DNA from: Methylococcaceae bacterium
GTDB taxonomy: Bacteria > Pseudomonadota > Gammaproteobacteria > Methylococcales > Methylomonadaceae
Reading direction: 5' to 3'
DNA length: 5,213 nt
NCBI GenBank assembly: GCA_003155565.1
Contig: PMDM01000369.1
Location: forward strand, 1 to 5,213
Shown: positions 1 to 5,213 of the stretch, piece after piece
How the letters are laid out: each line of letters opens with the position of its first letter
How positions within the stretch are numbered: position 1 is the first letter of the stretch
Position numbers and translations under genes: made by a program
The notes under the pieces: generated by a model
The model's input: only the letters and a program-made list of their open reading frames with translations
Told to the model about the DNA's origin: nothing
Databases searched by the model: none

Positions 1-34
1 ACCCGGAAATCTGAAATTTGCGAGATATGAACAG
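1..34 (-). other. Apparent single-base deletion (frameshift) in the pnp S1 domain
   Basis: In the main pnp frame the S1 domain reads normally to GKDGL (last codon 32-34), then becomes [10 protein letters not shown]. Restoring one base between 31 and 32 gives [15 protein letters not shown] followed by a probable V. This recovers the GLVHIS core of the S1 fold, and the residues decoded from the other frame run from position 29 down to 3. The most economical event is loss of one C from a CC on the plus strand, which would make the missing codon GTT (Val). A sequencing or assembly error and a genuine mutation both fit. Confidence 0.8.
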
Positions 35-1966
35 GCCGTCCTTGCCGGGAAGGATCGTGACGAAAGCACCGAAATCCATTAATCTGACAACTTTACCTTC
101 GTAAACCTTACCCACTTCAACTTCAGCGGTAATTTCTTCGATCATACGACGGGCTTCTTCACCGGCAGCTTTATCGACGGAAGCGATTTTGATTACGCCA
201 TCGTCGGTGAGGTCGATGCTGGCACCGGTTTGCTCGGTGATGCCACGAATCGTTGCACCGCCTTTACCAATGACTTCGCGGATTTTGCTTGGGTCGATTT
301 TGAAGCTGATGATGCGTGGCGCGAAGTCTGACATTTGCTCGCGGGTAGCAGCCAAGGCTTTATTCATTTCGCCAAGGATATGCAAACGTCCTGTTTTGGC
401 TTGTGCCAATGCCGTTTTCATGATTTCTGCGGTAATACCGTCGATTTTGATGTCCATTTGCAGTGCGGTAATGCCGTCTACAGAACCTGCAACTTTAAAG
501 TCCATATCGCCCAGGTGATCTTCATCACCCATGATGTCGGACAATACGGCAAAACTGTCGCCTTCTTTGATCAGTCCCATCGCAATACCAGCGACTGGTG
601 TTTTAATGGGTACACCCGCATCCATTAACGCAAGGCTGGTTCCGCAAACAGAGGCCATAGAGCTTGAGCCATTGGATTCTGTGACTTCTGATACCACACG
701 TAGCACATAAGGGAATCCCTCCATATCTGGCAAAACTGCCAGCACGCCACGTTTGGCTAAACGGCCATGACCAATTTCGCGGCGTTTGGGTGAGCCGACC
801 ATGCCGGTTTCACCTACGCTATAAGGAGGGAAGTTGTAGTGCAACATGAAGGGGTCTTTAAATTCACCTGCCAGGGCATCAATGATTTGTGCATCACGTT
901 GAGTTCCCAAGGTTGCCACGACTAGCGCTTGAGTTTCACCGCGAGTGAACAAGGCGGAACCGTGGGTTCTAGGAAGGACACCGGTGCGGATGGAAATCGG
1001 TCTTACGGTATCCAGTGCGCGACCATCAATGCGTTTGCTGTCATTAAGAATGGCATTGCGGACGATTTTATACTCAAGGCTTTCGAGGAGGGTGCGAATA
1101 TTTTTTTCGGTATATTCACCCGTAGCGGTTAGTTTTTCAACGACCGCATTCCTGATGTCTTTCAGCTTGTCTTGTCTGATCAGTTTTTCAGCAATCTGGT
1201 AGGCGGCTTCGATGTCGGATTCTGTGTTGTCTGCAACCAGTTTTTCAAGTTCGACATTCGTGGCAGCAGCAGACCATTCAATTTTACCCGCGCCAGCGGC
1301 TTTAGCAAATTCGTTAATCGCGTTGATGGCAATTTGCATTTGCTCATGCCCGAACAACACTGAACCTAACATGACTTCTTCAGACAGGCCTGCGGCTTCA
1401 GATTCAACCATCAGCACTGCTTGGGCTGTACCTGCAACGACCAGATTTAATTGTGACTCTTTGAGTACGGCAGGGGAAGGGTTAAGCAGGTATTCGCCAT
1501 CTTTGTAGCCGACACAAGCGGCGCCTACAGGGCCATTAAAAGGTAATCCAGAAACCGCCAATGCCGCAGAAGCGCCCAATAAGGCCGCAACTTCCGTATT
1601 AACTTCGGGATTCAGGGACATTACCGTTGCGACGATTTGTATTTCGTTGGTATAGCCTTCTGGAAAAAGCGGGCGGATTGGCCTGTCGATCAAACGGGAA
1701 ATGAGGGTTTCCTGTTCGCTGGGACGGCCTTCGCGCTTAAAAAAGCCACCGGGGATTTTACCGGCAGCATAGGCTTTTTCCATATAGTTAACGGTGAGTG
1801 GGAAAAAATCGCCGCCACTGGGTTCTTTTTTGCCAACGACAGTCACCAAAAGCGTCGTGCCTTCGATGTCAATCATGACAGCGCCGTGGGCTTGACGGGC
1901 TATCTCTCCCGTTTCTATGGTAACGAGTCGGCCGCCGTACTGAAATTGTTTCCTGACTGGATTCAC
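1..1966 (-). CDS. pnp: Polyribonucleotide nucleotidyltransferase (PNPase), 3' end outside window, apparent frameshift in S1 domain
   Basis: PNPase degrades RNA 3' to 5' by phosphorolysis, releasing nucleoside diphosphates, and can add tails in reverse. It is a trimer and usually part of the RNA degradosome. I translated the frame to the left edge: 655 codons without a stop. The start is GTG (N-terminus [15 protein letters not shown]). An in-frame TAA lies 7 codons upstream, and the next in-frame ATG (residue 31) is inside the first RNase PH core, so GTG is forced. Landmarks are the second RNase PH core with [14 protein letters not shown] (333-346), the phosphate-site GSSSM (433-437), catalytic Asp483, Asp489 and Lys491 in [12 protein letters not shown], the KH loop VIGKGG (565-570), and an S1 domain from about 619. 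After Leu645 the frame no longer matches the family; see the separate entry. About 45 further residues are expected beyond the window. Confidence 0.96.
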   Translation of the reverse strand, partial: MNPVRKQFQYGGRLVTIETGEIARQAHGAVMIDIEGTTLLVTVVGKKEPSGGDFFPLTVNYMEKAYAAGKIPGGFFKREGRPSEQETLISRLIDRPIRPLFPEGYTNEIQIVATVMSLNPEVNTEVAALLGASAALAVSGLPFNGPVGAACVGYKDGEYLLNPSPAVLKESQLNLVVAGTAQAVLMVESEAAGLSEEVMLGSVLFGHEQMQIAINAINEFAKAAGAGKIEWSAAATNVELEKLVADNTESDIEAAYQIAEKLIRQDKLKDIRNAVVEKLTATGEYTEKNIRTLLESLEYKIVRNAILNDSKRIDGRALDTVRPISIRTGVLPRTHGSALFTRGETQALVVATLGTQRDAQIIDALAGEFKDPFMLHYNFPPYSVGETGMVGSPKRREIGHGRLAKRGVLAVLPDMEGFPYVLRVVSEVTESNGSSSMASVCGTSLALMDAGVPIKTPVAGIAMGLIKEGDSFAVLSDIMGDEDHLGDMDFKVAGSVDGITALQMDIKIDGITAEIMKTALAQAKTGRLHILGEMNKALAATREQMSDFAPRIISFKIDPSKIREVIGKGGATIRGITEQTGASIDLTDDGVIKIASVDKAAGEEARRMIEEITAEVEVGKVYEGKVVRLMDFGAFVTILPGKDGLFISRKFQISG

Positions 1967-1973
1967 TATAAGG

Positions 1974-1979
1974 TTCCTT
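1974..1979 (-). promoter_or_regulatory. pnp ribosome-binding site
   Basis: AAGGAA lies 7 nt upstream of the GTG at 1964-1966 and supports that non-ATG start. It sits inside a short inverted repeat (1969-1980, TAAGG and CCTTA arms with 2 bases between), which could fold as a 4-bp stem. That stem is too weak to claim as a regulator. Confidence 0.75.
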
Positions 1980-2005
1980 ATGTGTTAAAGAATGAATTAA
2001 GGGCG

Positions 2006-2023
2006 TTCACTACGAGAAGTGAA
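2006..2023 (-). promoter_or_regulatory. Hairpin in the pnp leader
   Basis: A perfect 6-bp inverted repeat, TTCACT / AGTGAA with a 6-nt loop, lies in the rpsO-pnp gap, about 40 nt before the pnp start. It has no U-tract, so it is not a terminator. In E. coli the pnp leader folds into a stem-loop cut by RNase III, after which PNPase represses its own synthesis. This hairpin occupies an equivalent place but is much shorter. A second weak repeat, GGCCT / AGGCC (2032-2036 and 2055-2059), lies nearer the rpsO stop. TTCACT followed 17 bp later by TTAATT could also be a weak promoter. Function is inferred from position only. Confidence 0.4.
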
Positions 2024-2073
2024 TCAGAAACGGCCTTTACCTTGTTAGATAGTTAGGCCATTCCAGGCATGAT

Positions 2074-2343
2074 TTATTTACGTAAGCCGAGGCGTTCAAT
2101 CAAGGAGCGGTAACGATTAATATCTTTATTTTTAAGGTAATCCAGCAGTTTGCGGCGCTGGTTAACCATGCGCAACAATCCCCGACGGGAATGGTTGTCT
2201 TTTTTATGTTCGGCAAAGTGAGGTGTTAACTGCACGATGTGCGCTGTCAATAATGCAACTTGCACTTCAGGTGAGCCAGTATCCGTTTCTGATAAACGGT
2301 AGGCTTCGACAACGGCTTTCTTTTGTTCTGTGGAGAATGACAT
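2074..2343 (-). CDS. rpsO: 30S ribosomal protein S15 (uS15)
   Basis: S15 is a primary 16S rRNA-binding protein. It binds the three-way junction of helices 20-22 in the central domain, starts assembly of the 30S platform and contributes an intersubunit bridge. The 89-residue product has the normal length. It carries the family signature [13 protein letters not shown] (21-33) and the rRNA-binding block [16 protein letters not shown] (42-57), with conserved His42, Asp49 and Ser52. The basic RRKLLDYLK and the C-terminal LIERLGLRK are also typical. The start is an ATG with AGGGA 6 nt upstream; the stop is TAA. It sits between truB and pnp as in most gammaproteobacteria. In E. coli S15 represses its own mRNA through a leader structure. 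Whether that happens here cannot be read directly, but the leader contains structures that could serve. Confidence 0.99.
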   Translation of the reverse strand: MSFSTEQKKAVVEAYRLSETDTGSPEVQVALLTAHIVQLTPHFAEHKKDNHSRRGLLRMVNQRRKLLDYLKNKDINRYRSLIERLGLRK

Positions 2344-2349
2344 CAGTAA

Positions 2350-2354
2350 TCCCT
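2350..2354 (-). promoter_or_regulatory. rpsO ribosome-binding site
   Basis: AGGGA lies 6 nt before the rpsO ATG and is the only Shine-Dalgarno-like run near it. The flanking AUAGGG (2351-2356) is complementary over 6 nt to a CCCUAU at 2418-2423 in the same leader. Pairing would enclose the terminator hairpin and hide the binding site. Confidence 0.75.
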
Positions 2355-2360
2355 ATTAAG

Positions 2361-2397
2361 ATTAATAAAAAATAAAGCCCATGCGTGTGCATGAGCC
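2361..2397 (-). terminator. Rho-independent terminator between truB and rpsO (possible rpsO leader attenuator)
   Basis: In the minus-strand RNA, GCUCAUGC pairs with GCAUGGGC (positions 2389-2396 and 2377-2384) to give an 8-bp stem with one U-G wobble and an ACAC loop. A possible extra G-U pair sits at the base. The stem is followed at once by UUUAUUUUUUAUUAAU, a classic terminator U-tract. It would end transcripts from infB-rbfA-truB. The U-tract finishes about 20 nt before the rpsO ATG, leaving no room for a promoter downstream of it. Any rpsO mRNA must therefore cross this element, which makes it an attenuator for rpsO as well. Confidence 0.8.
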
Positions 2398-2442
2398 AGT
2401 AACAAACAATTTCCACGATAGGGTGTAGAAATGTTTAATGAT

Positions 2443-2461
2443 GTTCACTGTTGTTGTGAAC
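2443..2461 (-). promoter_or_regulatory. Hairpin at the truB stop; possible weak promoter for rpsO
   Basis: A perfect 6-bp inverted repeat, GTTCAC / GTGAAC with a 7-nt loop, begins at the base after the truB stop codon on the minus strand. There is no U-run after it, so it is not an intrinsic terminator. Read as DNA, TTCACA followed 17 bp later by TAAACA resembles a sigma-70 promoter, with a fair -35 and a poor -10. A promoter in the truB-rpsO gap would match E. coli, where rpsO has its own promoter there. Both readings are inference; only the inverted repeat is directly seen. Confidence 0.4.
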
Positions 2462-3364
2462 CTAATCGTTCAGGTTGAACAATTTTTTCGGTGCTAGTTT
2501 ACCATCCAAACGCATTTCTCCCAACCCTAAAAACTCAGCCGCGTGGTATATTCGTACTGGGCCCAGTAAGTTTTCGGCAAGGTTTATTGATTGCCCCTGT
2601 TTGGTGCTAGCGGCTTGCTGGTCGTTAAGATGCACAGCAGGCAAGTTTTGTAAGGGCGTATCAACAGCAATGAGTGCCGCCAGCAATTGTTGCTCGTCCA
2701 GTTCTCGTAATTGTTCTAACGACAGCGCTTGTCTAATGTGGAACTGCCCCGCCTGTAACCGTCGTAATTCCTTGACGGTTGCGCCGCAAGCCAGTTCTTG
2801 CCCAATATCTTCGGCAAGCGAACGGATATAAGTGCCTTTCGAGCAGTACACTTCAAGTTCTAAGGAGTCTTTTTGGACAGCCAACAACTTCAATTCAAAG
2901 ATCGTAATATGCCGTGCTAAGCGTTCGACGGTTTTACCTTCCCTAGCCAATTCATACAGTTTTTTGCCATTCTGTTTTAATGCTGAATACATGGGTGGAA
3001 TCTGGTCGATTGCACCGGTAAACTTTTCCAGGATGGTTTTAATATATTCAACCGAAAACTCAGGTACGGGCCGTGTTTCAATAACGCTGCCCTCCAGGTC
3101 GCCGGTATCGGTTTTAATGCCAAGCTGGATAATGACTTGATAGCGCTTATTGTCATCCAACATCATCCCGGAAACTTTTGTAGCAGCGCCAAAACATAGT
3201 GGCAATAAACCCGTAGCCAAAGGATCCAGGCTGCCCGTATGTCCTGCCTTATTGGCATTGAACAAGCGTTTGACTTCCTGCAATGCCCTGTTTGACGAGA
3301 TTCCTAGGCGTTTATCCAGCAGCAATATTCCGTGGATATTGCGTTTGGAATGGCGTAGATTCAT
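2462..3364 (-). CDS. truB: tRNA pseudouridine(55) synthase
   Basis: TruB isomerises U55 in the T-loop of nearly all elongator tRNAs and also acts as a tRNA folding chaperone. The 300-residue protein is slightly shorter than E. coli TruB (314). The catalytic motif GHTGSLDPLATGLLP (41-55) carries the nucleophile Asp47. It is followed by KRYQVIIQLGIKTDTGD (73-89) with the active-site Tyr75, YSALKQNGKKLYELAR (126-141), and CSKGTYIRSLAEDIG (174-188) with the conserved Arg181. The last 60 or so residues (GPVRIYH, LGLGEMRLDGKLAPKKLF) fit the PUA-like C-terminal domain. The start is the ATG at 3362-3364, which shares the ATGA overlap with the rbfA stop. The Shine-Dalgarno is weak (a GAG about 12 nt upstream), so re-initiation after rbfA is likely. 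The gene ends in TAG, directly followed by a small hairpin. Confidence 0.97.
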   Translation of the reverse strand: MNLRHSKRNIHGILLLDKRLGISSNRALQEVKRLFNANKAGHTGSLDPLATGLLPLCFGAATKVSGMMLDDNKRYQVIIQLGIKTDTGDLEGSVIETRPVPEFSVEYIKTILEKFTGAIDQIPPMYSALKQNGKKLYELAREGKTVERLARHITIFELKLLAVQKDSLELEVYCSKGTYIRSLAEDIGQELACGATVKELRRLQAGQFHIRQALSLEQLRELDEQQLLAALIAVDTPLQNLPAVHLNDQQAASTKQGQSINLAENLLGPVRIYHAAEFLGLGEMRLDGKLAPKKLFNLND

Positions 3365-3747
3365 TGCGTTTCGTTCTCATTGTTTTCTGCTGGAATTTCC
3401 TTGTTCACATCACTTAACAGCTCCGATACCCGCATACCGGTATCGAAGGAATCATCATAAAGAAACTTAAGTTCGGAGATATGCCGTAATTGCATTTTTT
3501 TTGCCAGGAGATGCCGGATCATGGGTGCCAGTTCGTTTAGCCACTTGATGTGGTTTTTCTTACCCAGATCATCAGAGTTAAGCACCGTAAAATAGATTTT
3601 GGCGGCAGCCAGATCTTTACTGACGATAACCTCGTTAATCGTTATGAAACCCAACCTGGAATCGTCAATATCGCGTTGCAGAATTAACGCGAGTTCCTTC
3701 TGCATTTGTGAAGACACACGGGCGCTACGGCCAAATTCTTTGGGCAT
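3361..3747 (-). CDS. rbfA: Ribosome-binding factor A (30S maturation factor)
   Basis: RbfA is a small KH-like protein that binds the immature 30S subunit and helps process the 5' end of 16S rRNA; in E. coli it is also needed for growth in the cold. The 128-residue product is close to the usual length (E. coli 133). Family features are the N-terminal MPKEFGRSARV, an RLGFITI stretch (31-37), LRHISELKF (87-95) and GMRVSELL (104-111). The C-terminus is a short acidic, probably disordered tail. The ATG lies 2 nt after the infB TAA and has no good Shine-Dalgarno sequence (upstream bases CCTTTAAGT), so translation is probably coupled to infB termination. The TGA stop overlaps the truB ATG by 4 nt. 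The order infB-rbfA-truB is the standard one and supports the call. Confidence 0.97.
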   Translation of the reverse strand: MPKEFGRSARVSSQMQKELALILQRDIDDSRLGFITINEVIVSKDLAAAKIYFTVLNSDDLGKKNHIKWLNELAPMIRHLLAKKMQLRHISELKFLYDDSFDTGMRVSELLSDVNKEIPAENNENETQ

Positions 3748-3749
3748 AC

Positions 3750-5213
3750 TTAAAGGACGCGCTTAATTTCGGTGCGTTCAAATACTTCGATATGATCGCC
3801 CGCCCTTACATCGTTGTAATTTTTTACACCTATACCACATTCCATACCCATTTTGACTTCGGCGGCATCGTCTTTAAAGCGTCGTAAAGACTCCAGCTGC
3901 CCTTCGTAGATCACCACATTGTTACGCAACACGCGGATCGGTAGATTTCTTTTTACAAAACCGTCAATGACCATACAGCCTGCAATGGCACCAAATTTTG
4001 GTGATTTGAAGACATCACGCACTTCGGCAAGGCCAACGATAGTTTCCTTTATTTCGGGTGCCAACATGCCGCTGATGGATTTCTTGACTTCATCAATGGC
4101 ATCGTAAATGACACTGTAATAGTGCAGGTCTACGCCTTTTTCTTCGATTAATCTTCTTGATGTCGCATCCGCCCTGACATTGAAGCCCATCAAAATTGCC
4201 CCGGAAGCCAGGGCAAGGTTAACATCACCTTCATTGATACCGCCAACGCCTCCAAAGATAACTTTGACCTCCACTTCCTCGTTCGACAAATCAACCAGGG
4301 AGCCACGTAAGGCTTCTAAGCTGCCTTGGACATCGGTTTTGAGAACCAGGTTGACACTGGCAATTTCACCAGTAGCCATCCGTGAGAAGACTTCGTCCAG
4401 TTTTGAAGCGCTTTGGGCGGCATGTTTACTAGAGCGTTTGCGGTCTTCACGGTGCTTGGCCAAGTCTTTGGCAACGCGCTCGTTTTGTACCACCAGGAAT
4501 TCATCACCCGCAAAGGGTGTACCAGACAAACCAAGGATTTCAACCGGCACACAAGGCCCGGCTTCTTTAATGGTTTTGCCGTTTTCATTGAACATGGCAC
4601 GAACCCGTCCGAATTCATGTCCACATAAGACCATCTGGCCGTTTTCCAACGTGCCTTTTTGGATCAATACCGTAGCCACCGCGCCACGGCCTTTGTCCAG
4701 CCTTGATTCAATGACTATACCGGATGCTGCGCCTTCGACTGGCGCTTTCAGTTCCAGGATTTCGGTTTGGACAATAAGCGCTTCGATAAGCTCATCAATG
4801 CCTTCTCCCGTCTTGGCGGAGATTTTGAGGAATTGGACATCACCGCCCCATTCTTCGGGAACAACCTTGATATTAGCCAATTCCTGCATGACTTTATCAG
4901 GGTTTGCATCAGCTTTATCGATTTTATTCATGGCGACGATAATAGGCACATTCGCCGCCCTGGCGTGTTCTACCGCTTCTTTAGTCTGCGGCATTACGCC
5001 ATCATCAGCCGCTACCACCACAATGACCACGTCAGTGACATCAGCGCCCCGTGCACGCATTGCCGTAAACGCGGCGTGGCCTGGGGTATCCAGAAAGGTG
5101 ACCGAACCATGGTCGGTTTTTACCTGATAAGCACCGATATGTTGGGTAATGCCTCCCGCTTCGCCTGCAGCAACACGGGTTTTACGGATATAATCCAGCA
5201 ACGAGGTTTTGCC
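3750..5213 (-). CDS. infB: Translation initiation factor IF-2, C-terminal 487 residues (5' end outside window)
   Basis: IF2 is the GTPase that brings formyl-Met-tRNA to the 30S subunit and promotes 50S joining. The window enters the gene inside the G1 P-loop: the first residues read [12 protein letters not shown]. Other GTPase motifs follow, numbered from the first in-window residue: switch I GGITQH (20-25), G3 DTPGH (42-46), G4 NKID (96-99) and G5 SAK (132-134). Next come the beta-barrel domain II, the linker and domain III, then the C2 domain that binds initiator tRNA, with [13 protein letters not shown] (from 401) and [13 protein letters not shown] (from 457). The frame is open to the right edge. 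The TTG at 5199-5201 is an internal Leu codon, not a start. The N-terminal extension and about half the usual gene are missing only because the window ends. The reading frame is intact and ends in TAA, 2 nt before rbfA. Identification is essentially certain from the motifs and the operon. Confidence 0.98.
   Translation of the reverse strand, partial: GKTSLLDYIRKTRVAAGEAGGITQHIGAYQVKTDHGSVTFLDTPGHAAFTAMRARGADVTDVVIVVVAADDGVMPQTKEAVEHARAANVPIIVAMNKIDKADANPDKVMQELANIKVVPEEWGGDVQFLKISAKTGEGIDELIEALIVQTEILELKAPVEGAASGIVIESRLDKGRGAVATVLIQKGTLENGQMVLCGHEFGRVRAMFNENGKTIKEAGPCVPVEILGLSGTPFAGDEFLVVQNERVAKDLAKHREDRKRSSKHAAQSASKLDEVFSRMATGEIASVNLVLKTDVQGSLEALRGSLVDLSNEEVEVKVIFGGVGGINEGDVNLALASGAILMGFNVRADATSRRLIEEKGVDLHYYSVIYDAIDEVKKSISGMLAPEIKETIVGLAEVRDVFKSPKFGAIAGCMVIDGFVKRNLPIRVLRNNVVIYEGQLESLRRFKDDAAEVKMGMECGIGVKNYNDVRAGDHIEVFERTEIKRVL

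Noticed and set aside
189..2056. Several plus-strand open frames of 63-139 codons opposite pnp
   Set aside because: All are antisense to the PNPase frame, which I translated codon by codon and which matches the family throughout. They are shadows.
2032..2059. GGCCT/AGGCC repeat after rpsO as a terminator
   Set aside because: It has only 5 bp with an 18-nt loop and no U-tract, so it cannot be called an intrinsic terminator.
2475..4107. Plus-strand open frames opposite truB, rbfA and the end of infB
   Set aside because: They are antisense shadows of conserved genes, with no recognisable product and no spacing that suggests a second operon.
4316..4624. Minus-strand 102-codon frame inside infB
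   Set aside because: It is an out-of-frame reading within the intact IF2 coding sequence.
4180..5127. Long plus-strand open frame (315 codons) opposite infB
   Set aside because: It lies wholly antisense to well-conserved IF2 coding sequence, its product resembles no family I know, and its composition (rich in Ser, Thr, Ala, Pro) is typical of a shadow frame. No ribosome-binding site or promoter supports it.
5199..5201. TTG as a start codon for infB
   Set aside because: The frame is open to the window edge, and the residues before it (GKTS) are the P-loop of the IF2 GTPase. The TTG is an internal Leu codon.
1..5213. A novel or accessory system in this window
   Set aside because: Both strands are accounted for by the conserved infB-rbfA-truB-rpsO-pnp order. 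There are no repeats, transposase, integrase, tRNA, CRISPR-like spacing or atypical insert, and the gaps are at most about 120 bp.

Overview
The window is a bacterial housekeeping segment. All five recognisable genes lie on the minus strand, in transcription order infB (3' part) - rbfA - truB - rpsO - pnp (most of the gene). This is the distal half of the conserved metY/rimP-nusA-infB operon followed by rpsO-pnp. Gene order and protein sequences match gammaproteobacteria: S15, IF2, TruB and PNPase align closely with the E. coli proteins as I remember them. The moderate GC content and details of TruB and S15 would suit a Methylococcales-type methanotroph, but that is a guess, not a placement. 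I see no mobile element, CRISPR array, RNA gene, phage gene or novel defence system.

Layout from the right edge, in the direction of transcription. The window opens inside the G1 (P-loop) motif of IF2, and infB runs to its TAA at 3750. rbfA starts 2 nt later. Its TGA overlaps the truB ATG (ATGA, 3361-3364), so infB-rbfA-truB is one tightly coupled unit. A 118-bp gap (2344-2461) follows, with a small hairpin at the truB stop, a strong intrinsic terminator (2361-2397) and the rpsO Shine-Dalgarno. rpsO (2074-2343) is followed by a 107-bp gap with another hairpin, then pnp, which starts at GTG 1966 and runs off the left edge.

The genes work together in translation initiation and RNA metabolism. 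IF2 brings initiator tRNA to the 30S subunit, RbfA matures 16S rRNA, TruB makes tRNA pseudouridine-55, S15 nucleates the 30S platform, and PNPase degrades RNA.

Three points deserve a second look. (1) pnp has an apparent one-base deletion near position 31/32 that breaks its S1 domain; the conserved S1 residues continue in another frame. (2) The terminator ends only about 20 nt before the rpsO ATG, so rpsO expression must read through it. It therefore looks like a leader attenuator, and an upstream CCCUAU could also pair with the rpsO ribosome-binding site. (3) Two similar TTCAC-N7/8-GTGAAC elements lie upstream of rpsO and of pnp.
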